DNA of 64,000 bases. Origin: Terriglobia bacterium. Lineage in GTDB: Bacteria; Acidobacteriota; Terriglobia; Versatilivoradales; Versatilivoraceae. Numbering within the stretch: the first letter of the stretch is position 1; each line of letters opens with the position of its first letter. The DNA is taken from contig OX638355.1 in the NCBI GenBank assembly GCA_951813285.1, positions 773,136 through 837,135 on the forward strand, written 5' to 3'. Below the pieces are notes generated by a model. That model ran no database searches. It was not told the DNA's origin and worked only from the letters and a program-made list of their open reading frames with translations. A program made the position numbers and the translations under genes. Shown here piece by piece: positions 8,327 to 17,598 of this stretch.

Positions 8327-9352
8327 TCACGACTTTTTTTCGAGAGCGTCGCCGCTGATGTCGATGCGGCGATACCAGAGCGGTAAGCCGAATCGTTCAC
8401 GCAAGACGCGTAGATAAGCTTTGCTGTCAGAATCCAATTCGGCTTCACCGACAACAACGAGTTCGCTTGCGCGGTTAGCCGAGGGCCAGTAGGAGTATTC
8501 GATCAATTGACCCAGCGCGGCACGGACGCAGGAGCGTACGGTGGAGGCGACCTTAACCTCATAGAATGATTCCTTACCGTCGCACTTGACGGCAGCATCA
8601 ACATAAACCCCGAGGGCGAGATGACGTTCCACTCGGACATTGTTGCTCCCGGCTTCCTGACACAGGTGCTTATACAACTCCATTTGGAGTGTCTTGTGCC
8701 GCAACGCCACATCTACTGTTCCTGCTGTTTGGCTGGAGGTGGTGCTCTCGACGAAATTCGGGCACCCAGGCGTGAAGTCCGACGTCTTCGAGAATGGCAG
8801 ATCCTGTTTGCCGGTCTCTACGTAGACATACAGTCGAATTAAACTGTCAAAGGCCGCCAGAATTTCCCGTACGTTTACTGCATCACCGACAACTCTTTTG
8901 CCCAACGCGATGAAGGTGTCCGCTTTGAACAATGCGTCTGTGATTGAACCAACCGGACGGTCCTCGCTTGGAAATTCCCTTTTGTCTTGGTAGTGCCACA
9001 TCAAGAAACCGGGAAAATCCTCCAGGTGGCTATTCACATAGTCGTTGAATCGCACGATCTTCGACCGCAAAGGATCAAGCGAGGGAAGTGTCTGACCCAA
9101 CTGAAGCGAAAAAGCAACTCCGTATCGAATCATTTCGACGCCGTCGCGCTGCTCTAAACCGATGTTGAACTGCAACTCCTTTCTGCCTCCAGCATGAAAA
9201 GCATAGCGACTGAAGATAGTGTGGCCACTGAATATACCTTGGCAGGGTGCACGCTTTAGCCCGCGCATGCACACCCTTATCTTCTGAAGACTCCCAATCT
9301 CGAAATCAACTGAGTCGCCATTTAGAGCCCTGGCAAGCTCAGGAATCTGCAT
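8327..9352 (-). CDS. PD-(D/E)xK nuclease-like protein, function unknown
   Basis: A 341-residue protein from the ATG at 9352, chosen because GGAGG lies four bases upstream; an in-frame ATG at 9397 is weaker. The C-terminal third has VYVDAAVKCDGKESFYEVKV, in which Asp and Glu-x-Lys fit the core of PD-(D/E)xK nucleases, followed by a conserved helix RAALGQLIEYSYW as in restriction-endonuclease-like domains. The N-terminal two thirds match nothing I recognise and may sense DNA or a modified base. No methyltransferase is adjacent, so it is either a stand-alone defence nuclease or a housekeeping relative. Codon use is less GC-biased than in neighbours, consistent with transfer. Confidence 0.55.
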   Translation of the reverse strand: MQIPELARALNGDSVDFEIGSLQKIRVCMRGLKRAPCQGIFSGHTIFSRYAFHAGGRKELQFNIGLEQRDGVEMIRYGVAFSLQLGQTLPSLDPLRSKIVRFNDYVNSHLEDFPGFLMWHYQDKREFPSEDRPVGSITDALFKADTFIALGKRVVGDAVNVREILAAFDSLIRLYVYVETGKQDLPFSKTSDFTPGCPNFVESTTSSQTAGTVDVALRHKTLQMELYKHLCQEAGSNNVRVERHLALGVYVDAAVKCDGKESFYEVKVASTVRSCVRAALGQLIEYSYWPSANRASELVVVGEAELDSDSKAYLRVLRERFGLPLWYRRIDISGDALEKKS

Positions 9353-9534
9353 AGTGCCTCCGTTCCCCATCGAGCGTCGTCCGACAACAGTGGACAAGTA
9401 AGCACGGACTTGCTTATTACGATTTCACTTGGATGACGGCGTCCAAATTCAAGCATTCTCCGACGAAAAAAGATCTGGCATTCGAGAGCTTCCATTACTC
9501 CGTTGGTATTGGGGACGCTATCGGCTGAACTCAA

Positions 9535-11730
9535 TTATTTCTCGGACTCAGCCTTCACCCCCATTTCGGTCAAGAGGCGGTGGGCGCCGTCCAGATGCTG
9601 CATGATCCAGAGGGCGTAGCGGATGTCCACGTGAATGGACCGGGTGACGGCCGGAATGAAATCCCAGTCGGCCACGATGCTCTCCCAGTTTCCGTCAAAC
9701 AGCAGCCCCACCAGCTCCCCGCGTCCATTCAAGGTGGGGGAGCCCGAGTTGCCTCCGGTCGAGTCCAGGGTGCTCAAGAAATTCACCGGCACCGAATCCA
9801 GCGCTTTCACGTAGTAGCTGCCGAATTCCCGGCCGCGAATCAGCTCGAGCTGTCCGGCAGGGGCATTGAAGGGGTTTTGCCCCGTGTCTTTCTCCAGGAT
9901 GCCGCGCAAGGTGGTGAAGGGAAGATAGCGGATTCCATCCTTGGCCGAGTACCCCTTGACCGTACCGTAGGTAACCCTGAGGGTTGAGTTGGCGTCGGGA
10001 TAGACGGACTTGCCCAGGCTCCGGTTATAGGCAATCAGGGCTTCCATGAAGCGCGGCCGGGCCTGGTCGAATCGACCCTGAAGCTCCTTGTCGCGCTCCT
10101 CCCGTTCCATGTCGCTGTCATAGAGGCTGACGGCCATTCGGATGAAGGGATCCTGGCTGGCCTCGAAGTCCCGGGGCGCTGCCTTCATCCATGAAATCCG
10201 GGTTTCGAGATCTCCCAGTCGAGTCTGTCCGTACATCTCGTCCAGGCGCCGATCCAGCTCCGCGTCCTGCAACCCGGTCGGTCGGATCCCGAACCAGTCG
10301 TCGAAGGCCTGGACGTGCTGCTCTGCCGGGAGCTTGGCGTAGTTCAGGACAAACTGGCGCCAGCAGGCACGGTCCACCTCCGGGTCGAAGGTCCGATCGA
10401 TGCGCTTCAGCCTCTCTCGGATGCGGACCAGGTCCCGTTCCTGGTATCCGGGCTCCCGCTGCCCGTCGGGTTTCTGGCGCTCCCGGCTGAGCCGGTAAAG
10501 CCTGCGGGCGGCTCTCAACAGCGCCGACCGGCCTCCGAGAAAATCGTAGTAAAGGGCCGCCTCCCGGCCGGACTGCGACTCGGACACCAGCTTCCCCAAA
10601 TCGGCGGCGGCACTCTTCAGCCTGGACCGCGAGGCCGGACCGGCTTCGATCCAAGCCTGCAGCTCCTGCTCCAAGGCCCTTTTTCGCTCCAGGATGTCGC
10701 TCTTGGCGAAGCCTTCCAGCATTCCCCGGTAATTTTTGATGACGTTGTTCAGGCTGGCCTGCAGCGACGCATACTTGAGGGCCTTTTCTTCCCGGCCGGC
10801 CACTGCCTGGTCGATGATGTCGTGCCACTGCTGGAAGGCCCGAATGCGCCGGGGATAGTCCCACTGGATGACCCCTTCCACCTCGCGGGCCAGGCGGTAC
10901 CGGTTGGTGCGCCCCGGATAGCCCGCCACCAGGACCAGATCGCCGGTATCGACGCCCCGGGTGGAGACTCTCAGGTAATGGCGGGGCCGATAGGGAACGT
11001 TCTCTTCGGAATAGTCCGCCGGCTTTCCGTCCGGGCCCACGTAGGAGCGAAAGAAGGCATAGTCTCCGGTGTGGCGGGGCCACATCCAGTTGTCGATATC
11101 GCCCCCATACTTGCCGATTGAAAGAGCCGGGGCATAGACCAGGCGAACGTCCCGGATTTCCAACTGCTTGATCAACTCATACTCCAGCCCGCCGGAGTAG
11201 GCGACCACCCGGCATCGATGGCCCGGGTCCTGCTCGCACTCGGCAACCAGAGCCTTCTGCCGGTCTTCGATGGCCTGATACCGTTCCCGCCCGCCGGCTC
11301 TCTGGGGAACCGCCGCCAAAACCGACCGGGTGACATCCTCCACCGAAACCGTGACCAGGACGCGGCTGCCCGGAGCCGCCGCGAGCTCCTGGGCTCGGCC
11401 GGCAGCCAGAAAGCCCTCCTCCAGCAGGTTCCGTTCCCCGCTGGAGTTGTGCTGGATGGAACCGTAGGCGCAGTGGTGGTTGGTGATCACCAACCCTTGG
11501 GGTGAGACGAAGGAGGCCGTGCAGCCGCCCAACCAGATCACCGCGTTCATGGGGTGGCCGGTCAGGTCCGACAACGCCGCCGCGTCCACCTCTGGATCCA
11601 GCGCCCGCAGCTCTTCCGCCAGAGCCGGGAGCTGACCGGGCCGCCACATGCCTTCTTCTGCCAGGATGATAGCGGGAAGGAAAATGAGAGAGACCAGAAG
11701 AACCAGTAAGGAGACAGCGGCTTGCTTCAT
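9535..11730 (-). CDS. S46 family dipeptidyl-peptidase (DPP7/DPP11-like)
   Basis: A 731-residue exported serine peptidase. A signal peptide (KQAAVSLLVLLVSLIFLPA) is followed by the S46 start EEGMWRPGQLP. The catalytic His lies in TNHHCAYGSIQ (about residue 86) and the nucleophile Ser in GGNSGSPTLNG near the C-terminus. Length and motifs match DPP7/DPP11, which release dipeptides from the N-terminus of oligopeptides in the periplasm. The residue that separates the acidic-specific DPP11 from DPP7 could not be assigned. I start at the ATG at 11730, preceded by GGAAAG. An ATG at 11763 overlaps the stop of the M23 fragment in ATGA form and would add eleven residues, so coupled translation is possible. 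Confidence 0.9.
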   Translation of the reverse strand: MKQAAVSLLVLLVSLIFLPAIILAEEGMWRPGQLPALAEELRALDPEVDAAALSDLTGHPMNAVIWLGGCTASFVSPQGLVITNHHCAYGSIQHNSSGERNLLEEGFLAAGRAQELAAAPGSRVLVTVSVEDVTRSVLAAVPQRAGGRERYQAIEDRQKALVAECEQDPGHRCRVVAYSGGLEYELIKQLEIRDVRLVYAPALSIGKYGGDIDNWMWPRHTGDYAFFRSYVGPDGKPADYSEENVPYRPRHYLRVSTRGVDTGDLVLVAGYPGRTNRYRLAREVEGVIQWDYPRRIRAFQQWHDIIDQAVAGREEKALKYASLQASLNNVIKNYRGMLEGFAKSDILERKRALEQELQAWIEAGPASRSRLKSAAADLGKLVSESQSGREAALYYDFLGGRSALLRAARRLYRLSRERQKPDGQREPGYQERDLVRIRERLKRIDRTFDPEVDRACWRQFVLNYAKLPAEQHVQAFDDWFGIRPTGLQDAELDRRLDEMYGQTRLGDLETRISWMKAAPRDFEASQDPFIRMAVSLYDSDMEREERDKELQGRFDQARPRFMEALIAYNRSLGKSVYPDANSTLRVTYGTVKGYSAKDGIRYLPFTTLRGILEKDTGQNPFNAPAGQLELIRGREFGSYYVKALDSVPVNFLSTLDSTGGNSGSPTLNGRGELVGLLFDGNWESIVADWDFIPAVTRSIHVDIRYALWIMQHLDGAHRLLTEMGVKAESEK

Positions 11731-11759
11731 GGAAGGAATCTTTCCGGTTGACTGTGGGC

Positions 11760-12149
11760 TCATTCGGTCAGGGAGTGCTTGACCATTGCTCCGGTCAAAG
11801 TGACCTTTCCATTGCTGATTTTGACACCACCCTCCGGCATGGCTGCTCCGTCGTGGTCGCGAAAATAGAGTGGCAGTCCTTCGGAGAAGTTGAGAGGGCG
11901 ATTCTTTGGATCCTGCCGTTGATGGTGGATGTGAATGTGGGGTTCGCTGGTGTTGCCCGAGTTGCCGCAGGCACCGATAGGTTCGCCCTCCTGAACCTGG
12001 GCCCCGGCCTCTACCAGAACGCTACCTTTCTTGAGGTGCGCGATCACGAGATAGGTTTCCGTGTCGAGAGCGAGTACGACCGTATTGCCGGTTGGGTTTT
12101 GCATGTCGTTAAGGAGTATAGGCCGTGGGTAGGGGGAAGTGGTGGTCAC
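11760..12149 (-). pseudogene. C-terminal fragment of an M23 (LytM-type) metallopeptidase
   Basis: The 129-residue frame begins with a GTG overlapping the stop of the PhyH gene (GTGA). It reads GNTVVLALDTETYLVIAHLKKGS and then GEPIGACGNSGNTSEPHIHIH, the second half of an M23 domain with the AHL and HxH zinc-site motifs. The first half, with the HxxxD zinc ligands, is missing, so peptidoglycan hydrolysis is unlikely. The short 4-nt overlaps on both sides (with PhyH and with a possible peptidase start) could mean it is still translated. I favour a remnant left when upstream DNA was replaced. Confidence 0.6.
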
Positions 12150-13195
12150 GACAGCCGGCGCGCCATGGCTCGCGCTTGGGTGGGGAGGTCCATGTCCGGA
12201 CTGGGCCCGTGGCGGCGCATCAGCTCCCAGGCCCGGTCGGCTACGGACTGCTCGATGTCCATCTGCTCCAGGCAGGTCCGGGCTTCATCCAGGAATTTGT
12301 GGCATTCGAAGAGGCGGTGGCCGGATTGCCAGACGGTGGGGTCGCTCCGGCGCTGGTAGCGAAAGTCGGCCGAAACCCGCAATTGCGGCGACCGGTTGGG
12401 AAGTCCGCAGTGGATCATGTGGGGGTGAAAGATCAGCACGTCGCCGGCCCGGTAGTCTGACCGCAGCCAGGTCTTGGGCGAGTCGTCGGGAGCCGCCTCG
12501 CCGGCCACCGGGACGGCTCCCATTCGAGCCATCTCCCGGGCCTGGTCGGGGTTCTGCGGGATCCCCAGGTAATGGGCACCTCGGTACCAGTGCTGGTGCA
12601 TGCCCTCTCGATGGGAACGCTTGCGGATGGCCAGTCCGCCGGTGGCCCGGTCGATGTCCATCAAGGCCACCCAGCAGGTCACGAACGCCACCCGAAAATG
12701 GTAGCCGTCCTGGTGGGCCGGAGTGACGTAGTCGAAGTGCTGCCCTCGGGTCTTGGCGGGGGTGAGATCCTGGAAAATGATCCGCACGCGGTCGGCGTTC
12801 TCCACCCAACTGAATACCTCGCCGTCAAACAGAACCTCCAGGAACCTGAAGAGTCCCCGGTCATGGATCACCTCGGTCAGCGAAGGCAGGTCGCCGATCA
12901 TGCGGCCGACGGGACCGCTGGGTGTCAGCTCGTTGGATTCCGGCATCCTGCCCGACCACTTCAGCTCCAGTCGCGGATCGTCGACGGCGAAGCCGTGCCG
13001 GATGAGCAACTGGCGAATGTCCGATCGCGCCCGCCCGAGGTTGTCCCGATCGATCAGTCCCCGAACGAACAGGTATCCCTCCGCCTGCAGGCGTTGGGAC
13101 AGGGCGGCGTGGTCTCTTGTCGAGGCCTCGACCGCTTCGAGAGGAGTCAAGGAGAGATCGGCCATTGGGGTCCGTATCCCGGAGTTGTCCGGCAT
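12146..13195 (-). CDS. phytanoyl-CoA dioxygenase (PhyH) family protein
   Basis: A 349-residue Fe(II)/2-oxoglutarate-dependent dioxygenase. The metal triad is visible as HQDG (His-x-Asp) in the middle and His in DVLIFHPHMIHCGLPN, followed by an Arg (LRVSADFRYQ) that would bind 2-oxoglutarate. PhyH proteins hydroxylate diverse small molecules; the substrate is unknown here. An ATG at 13165 (MADLSLTP) is an alternative start; neither has a good ribosome site. It lies immediately downstream of the tRNA-Pro gene and upstream of the M23 fragment and S46 peptidase on the same strand. Confidence 0.82.
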   Translation of the reverse strand: MPDNSGIRTPMADLSLTPLEAVEASTRDHAALSQRLQAEGYLFVRGLIDRDNLGRARSDIRQLLIRHGFAVDDPRLELKWSGRMPESNELTPSGPVGRMIGDLPSLTEVIHDRGLFRFLEVLFDGEVFSWVENADRVRIIFQDLTPAKTRGQHFDYVTPAHQDGYHFRVAFVTCWVALMDIDRATGGLAIRKRSHREGMHQHWYRGAHYLGIPQNPDQAREMARMGAVPVAGEAAPDDSPKTWLRSDYRAGDVLIFHPHMIHCGLPNRSPQLRVSADFRYQRRSDPTVWQSGHRLFECHKFLDEARTCLEQMDIEQSVADRAWELMRRHGPSPDMDLPTQARAMARRLS

Positions 13196-13243
13196 CTGCC
13201 GGCTATCAGATCATTGGAGTGCGGCGTCCATCGCCGATTCAAA

Positions 13244-13320
<77 letters not shown>

Positions 13321-13328
13321 TCATTGAA

Positions 13329-14093
13329 TCAGCGGCAAGCCGCGGGTGAAAGGAATTCCGCCCAGGACTTCAACTCGGAACTCAACTCCAGGGCGGTCTG
13401 GTCGAGCTTGAGCGGTGTGATGGAAACGCAGCCGGAGCGGACGGCCACGTAGTCGGAGTCCCCGTCGTCCGGCAGGTCTCGGGGCTCCAGCTCCTGGTCC
13501 AGCCAGAAGTACTTCCTGCCCCGAGGGTCCCGGCTCTCCACGATCAGGTTGGCGATCGGGCTGGTGTCCTGGCGAGTCACCCGCACTCCCTGCCATCCTC
13601 CGGCGGGAACATTGACGTTCAGGATGAAACCCCGCGGAATCGGCTTGTTCAGCAGTTGTTCGGCCAAGTGGGCCGTGAACTGGGCCGCCTCTTCAAAGTC
13701 GAAGTCGGCCCGCGTCGCCAGCGAGACGGCTGCCGCCTGGATCCCGTGCCTGGCGCCTTCCATGGCCCCCGCCACCGTACCGGAATAGGCGATGTCATGG
13801 CCCAGGTTGGAGCCCCGGTTGATTCCGGAGATCACCAGATCCGGCCTGTTGGGAAGGATGTGGTTCAGGGCCATGATCACGCAATCCGCCGGTGTTCCCT
13901 CCACCGAGTAGCGATCCACTCCAACCTCCTGGTAGCGGATGGGCCGCCAAAGTGTCAGGGCCTGACTGGAGGCACTCCTCTCCCCGTCGGGCGCCACGGT
14001 AATGACCTGTCCCAGGTGGGCGAGAGAGCGAGCCAGCGAGGTGATTCCTTCGGAGTGGATCCCGTCGTCGTTGGTCAGTAAGATTGCAGCCAA
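13329..14093 (-). CDS. surE: 5'/3'-nucleotidase SurE
   Basis: About 254 residues with the SurE signature [14 protein letters not shown], the metal-binding Asp-Asp pair, [25 protein letters not shown] and a C-terminal [11 protein letters not shown]. SurE is a divalent-metal-dependent nucleotide phosphatase of stress metabolism. The open frame extends upstream to 14153 but runs through the tRNA-Pro gene. The start should therefore lie inside, most plausibly the TTG at 14093 ([11 protein letters not shown]); no strong ribosome site is visible. Two tRNA-Pro genes flank it on the same strand. Confidence 0.9.
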   Translation of the reverse strand: MAAILLTNDDGIHSEGITSLARSLAHLGQVITVAPDGERSASSQALTLWRPIRYQEVGVDRYSVEGTPADCVIMALNHILPNRPDLVISGINRGSNLGHDIAYSGTVAGAMEGARHGIQAAAVSLATRADFDFEEAAQFTAHLAEQLLNKPIPRGFILNVNVPAGGWQGVRVTRQDTSPIANLIVESRDPRGRKYFWLDQELEPRDLPDDGDSDYVAVRSGCVSITPLKLDQTALELSSELKSWAEFLSPAACR

Positions 14094-14113
14094 TGATGGA
14101 CTCTGAAGAAAAA

Positions 14114-14190
14114 TGGTCGGGACGAGAGGATTTGAACCTCCGACCCCACGCACCCCAAGCGTGTGCGCTACCTGGCTGCGCTACGTCCCG
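14114..14190 (-). tRNA. tRNA-Pro (anticodon GGG)
   Basis: A 77-nt cloverleaf on the minus strand: acceptor CGGGACG pairs with CGTCCCG, the anticodon arm CACGC-TTGGGGT-GCGTG gives anticodon GGG, the T arm is standard and CCA is encoded. It reads codon CCC. Confidence 0.95.
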
Positions 14191-14205
14191 AAACCGACTC
14201 GGAAT

Positions 14206-14670
14206 CTAACACCTTCGATTCAGGATTGTCAAGATGGCCCGGAGCTCCGACTTGAGTGTACGGACCCTCTCCGCGGCGCTTTCGGCTGGGGCCGGTGTCG
14301 CCTCCAAAGGAGGCCCTCCCGACTCCTGAAGGGGTTCCCGATCGTGCCGGCGCGGTCCGCCGACAGCAGATCCGGCGGCGAGGGCTTTCCGTGCCCCCGC
14401 GATGGTGAACCCCTGGTCGTAGAGGAGGTGCTTGATGGCCAGAACCGTCTCGATATCCCGCTTGCGATACATGCGGCGGCCGTTGGGTCCCTTGCCGGGT
14501 CTGAGGCGCGGAAACTCCGATTCCCAAAAGCGCAGGACGTAGGGCTCCACCTTCACCAGCTTCTGCACTTCCCCGATACTGAAAAACAACTTGTCGGGTA
14601 TTTCGACAGGAGCCTCGGAATCTGCGCTTCCTCGCTGGCGATTCACGAGCTTGAGAGATCGTTCTGGCAT
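14206..14670 (-). CDS. MerR-family transcriptional regulator
   Basis: A 154-residue protein with a MerR winged-helix domain at about 28-97: [22 protein letters not shown], then [33 protein letters not shown]. The rest is a low-complexity Pro/Ala linker and a short C-terminal helix, with no effector-binding Cys cluster. This resembles the small MerR regulators found beside surE or ihfA in many non-model phyla. It sits between the tRNA-Pro genes and der, and its targets are unknown. Confidence 0.85.
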   Translation of the reverse strand: MPERSLKLVNRQRGSADSEAPVEIPDKLFFSIGEVQKLVKVEPYVLRFWESEFPRLRPGKGPNGRRMYRKRDIETVLAIKHLLYDQGFTIAGARKALAAGSAVGGPRRHDREPLQESGGPPLEATPAPAESAAERVRTLKSELRAILTILNRRC

Positions 14671-14783
14671 GATCGGGCCGGCAGTCCTTTCGGGCTTACG
14701 CGCTACTGCAACTCTACTTCATTGGAGAACCAAACAGGCATCGAGTCACTCTCCCCAAAGGTCGAAGCCCCGACCCAATACCG

Positions 14784-16106
14784 CTACCCCGCCTTCCTTT
14801 CCACCTTGTGCTTCAACACCACCGGGGTGCCCACAAACCCGAAGCGCTCTCTGATCCTGTTGACGAGGTATCGCTGAATGGAGGGGTGAAGCGGCGACTT
14901 CCGAGCCGTGAAGAGCACAAAGGTCGGCGGCGAATCGTGCACTTGAGTCATGTATTGCACCCTGACCTGCCGGCTGAAGGGCACGGCCGTGTCTCGAAGG
15001 GCCTCCCGCTGCAGGAACGTGTTCAACACCCCGGTTCCGATCCGGGTGCGCCGTGCCTTGAAGACCTGGTCGATCAGCGTGAGCACCTTGGGGACGCGCT
15101 GGCCGGTGACGGCCGAGATGAACACCATGGGAGCGTAGGCCAGGAACCGCAGTCTGGAGCGCACCCGCTTCTCGAAGGCCACCATGGTGCCACTGTCCTT
15201 TTGCATCAGATCCCACTTGTTGACCACCAGAATGGCCGAGGTTCCGACCTCCTGCACGTAGCCGGCGATGGCGGAATCCAGCGACGAGGGCGCCTCGGTG
15301 GCGTCCATCATGACCAGGGCCACATCGCAACGCTGCACGCTCTTGCGAGCCACCAGGACGCTGAGCTTTTCCGCCTGAAGAAAGGTCTGAGGTCTCTTGC
15401 GGATGCCGGCCGTGTCCATGAACCGATAGACCTTGCCGTTGCGGGTGGCTCGGGAATCGACGGCATCGCGGGTGGTTCCCGGAATCGGAGACACGATGGT
15501 GCGGGTTTCGCCCAGGATGCGGTTCAGCAGGGTGGATTTGCCCACGTTGGGCTTGCCCACGATGGCGACCCGAGTCTCGCCGGGCGGCCGCCGCTTGGAG
15601 CGGCCGCCCCTGGGGAGGTGCTTGACCACTTCGTCCAGCAGGTCGCCCACGTTCAAACCATGGACGGCAGATACCGGGATGACTGCACCCAGACCCAGCT
15701 CAGAGAATTCCGGAGCCTGGATCGATTGGCCGGCGCTGTCGCATTTGTTCACGCCCACCACCGCCGGCTTGGAGCATTCGATCAACAGCTTTGCCAGGGA
15801 CCGGTCGAGGGGCGTAAGCCCGGCGCGCCCGTCCACCACCAGCACCAGGACCTGGGCCTTCCGGATGGCCGTCTCGGCTTGCTCGAAAATTAATCCCGGC
15901 ATCGGATCCCGATCCCCCGGGACCATGCCTCCGGTGTCGATGATCTCGAACTGCCGCCCGCCCCACTCGGCCCGGGCGTCCACCCGGTCTCGGGTCATTC
16001 CGGGCTCATTGCCCACCAGGGAACGCCTCTGCCCGCAGATTCTGTTGAACAGGGTGGACTTGCCGACGTTGGGGCGGCCGATAATGGCAACGGTAGGCTG
16101 GCTCAA
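14784..16106 (-). CDS. der: ribosome assembly GTPase Der (EngA)
   Basis: A 440-residue protein with two tandem GTPase domains. The first has GRPNVGKSTLFN (about 9-20), DTGGM and NKCD; the second has GKPNVGKSTLLN (about 185), DTAGI and NKWD. A KH-like C-terminal domain ends KHKVERKAG. Der acts in 50S subunit maturation in the cytoplasm. Length and motif order are standard and the start is the ATG at 16106. It is divergent from the methyltransferase gene at 16200. Confidence 0.96.
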   Translation of the reverse strand: MSQPTVAIIGRPNVGKSTLFNRICGQRRSLVGNEPGMTRDRVDARAEWGGRQFEIIDTGGMVPGDRDPMPGLIFEQAETAIRKAQVLVLVVDGRAGLTPLDRSLAKLLIECSKPAVVGVNKCDSAGQSIQAPEFSELGLGAVIPVSAVHGLNVGDLLDEVVKHLPRGGRSKRRPPGETRVAIVGKPNVGKSTLLNRILGETRTIVSPIPGTTRDAVDSRATRNGKVYRFMDTAGIRKRPQTFLQAEKLSVLVARKSVQRCDVALVMMDATEAPSSLDSAIAGYVQEVGTSAILVVNKWDLMQKDSGTMVAFEKRVRSRLRFLAYAPMVFISAVTGQRVPKVLTLIDQVFKARRTRIGTGVLNTFLQREALRDTAVPFSRQVRVQYMTQVHDSPPTFVLFTARKSPLHPSIQRYLVNRIRERFGFVGTPVVLKHKVERKAG

Positions 16107-16199
16107 GGGAATCGCCTCCGGACGATCTCCGGATTTACCTCAGTATACCGCATTAATAAGGGATGCGACCCGTCTCGGACTTCGACTACAATTCGGCTG

Positions 16200-16805
16200 A
16201 TGGGAGCGTGGCAAGGCTCCCCGATCCGCGGTTGGAACGCCTGGAAGATACCGGTTTTGAGCCGAAAGAGCCTTGACATCGGTTGCGGCCGCTTCAAGCT
16301 TCCCGGAAGCATCGGCCTGGACGTGGCGCCCCTGGAAGGGGTGGACGTGGTCCACGATCTGGACCGGTTTCCCTACCCTTTTCCCTCGGACTCCTTCGAT
16401 CACGTTCGGATGTCTCACGTGGTCGAACACATCCAGTCCATCGTTCGGACCATGGAGGAGGTTCATCGCATTGCACGCCCCGGAGCCCTGGTGGAAGTGG
16501 TGACGCCCCACTACACCGACACCTCGTCCTGGCAGGATCCCTCCCACCGCTGGCACCTCAACAGCCGGTCCTTCGAGCACTTCGAAGAGGCATCCCCGAC
16601 CAACTATTACTCGAAGGCCCGCTTTGCGGTGGAATACTCCGAGGTCAAGCTGCTCAAGCTCTACCGCTATCTGGGCTTCGAATTCCTGATCAACCTGCAG
16701 AACACCAGTCCCCGCTTCCGCTTCCTGAGAAAGTTCTGGGAGCAGTACCTCTGCACCCTGATCCGCGGTAAAGTCATGGTGTTCCAACTGCGGGTGTTGA
16801 AGTAG
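16200..16805 (+). CDS. class I SAM-dependent methyltransferase
   Basis: A 201-residue protein with a methyltransferase type 11 core: LDIGCGRFKLPGSIGLD binds SAM, and HDLDRFPYPFPSDSFDHVRMSHVVEH is the motif II-III region. The C-terminal half (DPSHRWHLNSRSFEHF) is typical of small methyltransferases in glycan or natural-product clusters, but no such cluster is present. The substrate is unknown. It is followed 16 bases later by queC on the same strand, probably co-transcribed. Confidence 0.75.
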   Translation: MGAWQGSPIRGWNAWKIPVLSRKSLDIGCGRFKLPGSIGLDVAPLEGVDVVHDLDRFPYPFPSDSFDHVRMSHVVEHIQSIVRTMEEVHRIARPGALVEVVTPHYTDTSSWQDPSHRWHLNSRSFEHFEEASPTNYYSKARFAVEYSEVKLLKLYRYLGFEFLINLQNTSPRFRFLRKFWEQYLCTLIRGKVMVFQLRVLK

Positions 16806-16821
16806 CCGGCCCGAGTTCCCA

Positions 16822-17517
16822 ATGCCCCGAACGATGAAAAAAGAACTGGCAGTGGTACTGGTGAGCGGGGGCATGGACAGCTGCGTTTGCGCGGCCATGG
16901 CTCTGCAGCAACACGAGTCGGCCTTCCTCCACGTCTCCTACGGTCAGCGTACCGCCCGCCAGGAATTGAGGGCCTTTCAACGCATCGCTGAATTTTACGG
17001 GACAGAGAGAACCCTGGTGTGCGAGTTGTCCCATCTGGGCCGGATCGGAGGGTCCAGCCTGACCGACGCCGCCATAGCGGTCGAAGAGGCCGATCTGGAG
17101 CGCCGGGAGATTCCCAGCAGCTATGTGCCCTTCCGCAACGCCCACTTTCTCTCCATTGCGACTTCATGGGGCGAGGTGCTGGGCGCCCGTTCCATATTCA
17201 TCGGGGCCGTCTTCGAGGACAGCTCGGGATACCCGGATTGCCGCCCCGAGTACTACCGGGCCTTCAACCGCCTGATTGAAGCCGGAACCCGCCCCGAGAC
17301 CCGCCTGGAGATTTCGACACCGGTCATCCGGATGAAAAAGAGTGAAATCGTAGCGGCCGGACGCAGGCTGGGAGCTCCCCTCCACCTGACCTGGTCCTGT
17401 TATCGGGACGGGGACATCGCCTGCGGGCGGTGCGACAGTTGCGCCCTGCGGAGACGGGGATTTCGGGAAGCCGGCGTGGAGGACCCTACCCCCTATCTCG
17501 ATGCGGAGAAAACCTAG
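16822..17517 (+). CDS. queC: 7-cyano-7-deazaguanine synthase QueC
   Basis: A 231-residue N-type ATP pyrophosphatase. The PP-loop reads VLVSGGMDSCVCAA and the C-terminal zinc site CYRDGDIACGRCDSC has four cysteines. QueC converts carboxy-deazaguanine and ammonia to preQ0 on the queuosine pathway. No other que gene is adjacent; queD, queE and queF would have to be elsewhere. It follows the methyltransferase closely. Confidence 0.92.
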   Translation: MPRTMKKELAVVLVSGGMDSCVCAAMALQQHESAFLHVSYGQRTARQELRAFQRIAEFYGTERTLVCELSHLGRIGGSSLTDAAIAVEEADLERREIPSSYVPFRNAHFLSIATSWGEVLGARSIFIGAVFEDSSGYPDCRPEYYRAFNRLIEAGTRPETRLEISTPVIRMKKSEIVAAGRRLGAPLHLTWSCYRDGDIACGRCDSCALRRRGFREAGVEDPTPYLDAEKT

Positions 17518-17598
17518 CCCCGGACGGCTTTTTTGCGGTAGAGTTCATCCAAAAGAGAAAGCCTGGGGAACAGGCAGAATCCGTCGCTGGAGGTTTCC

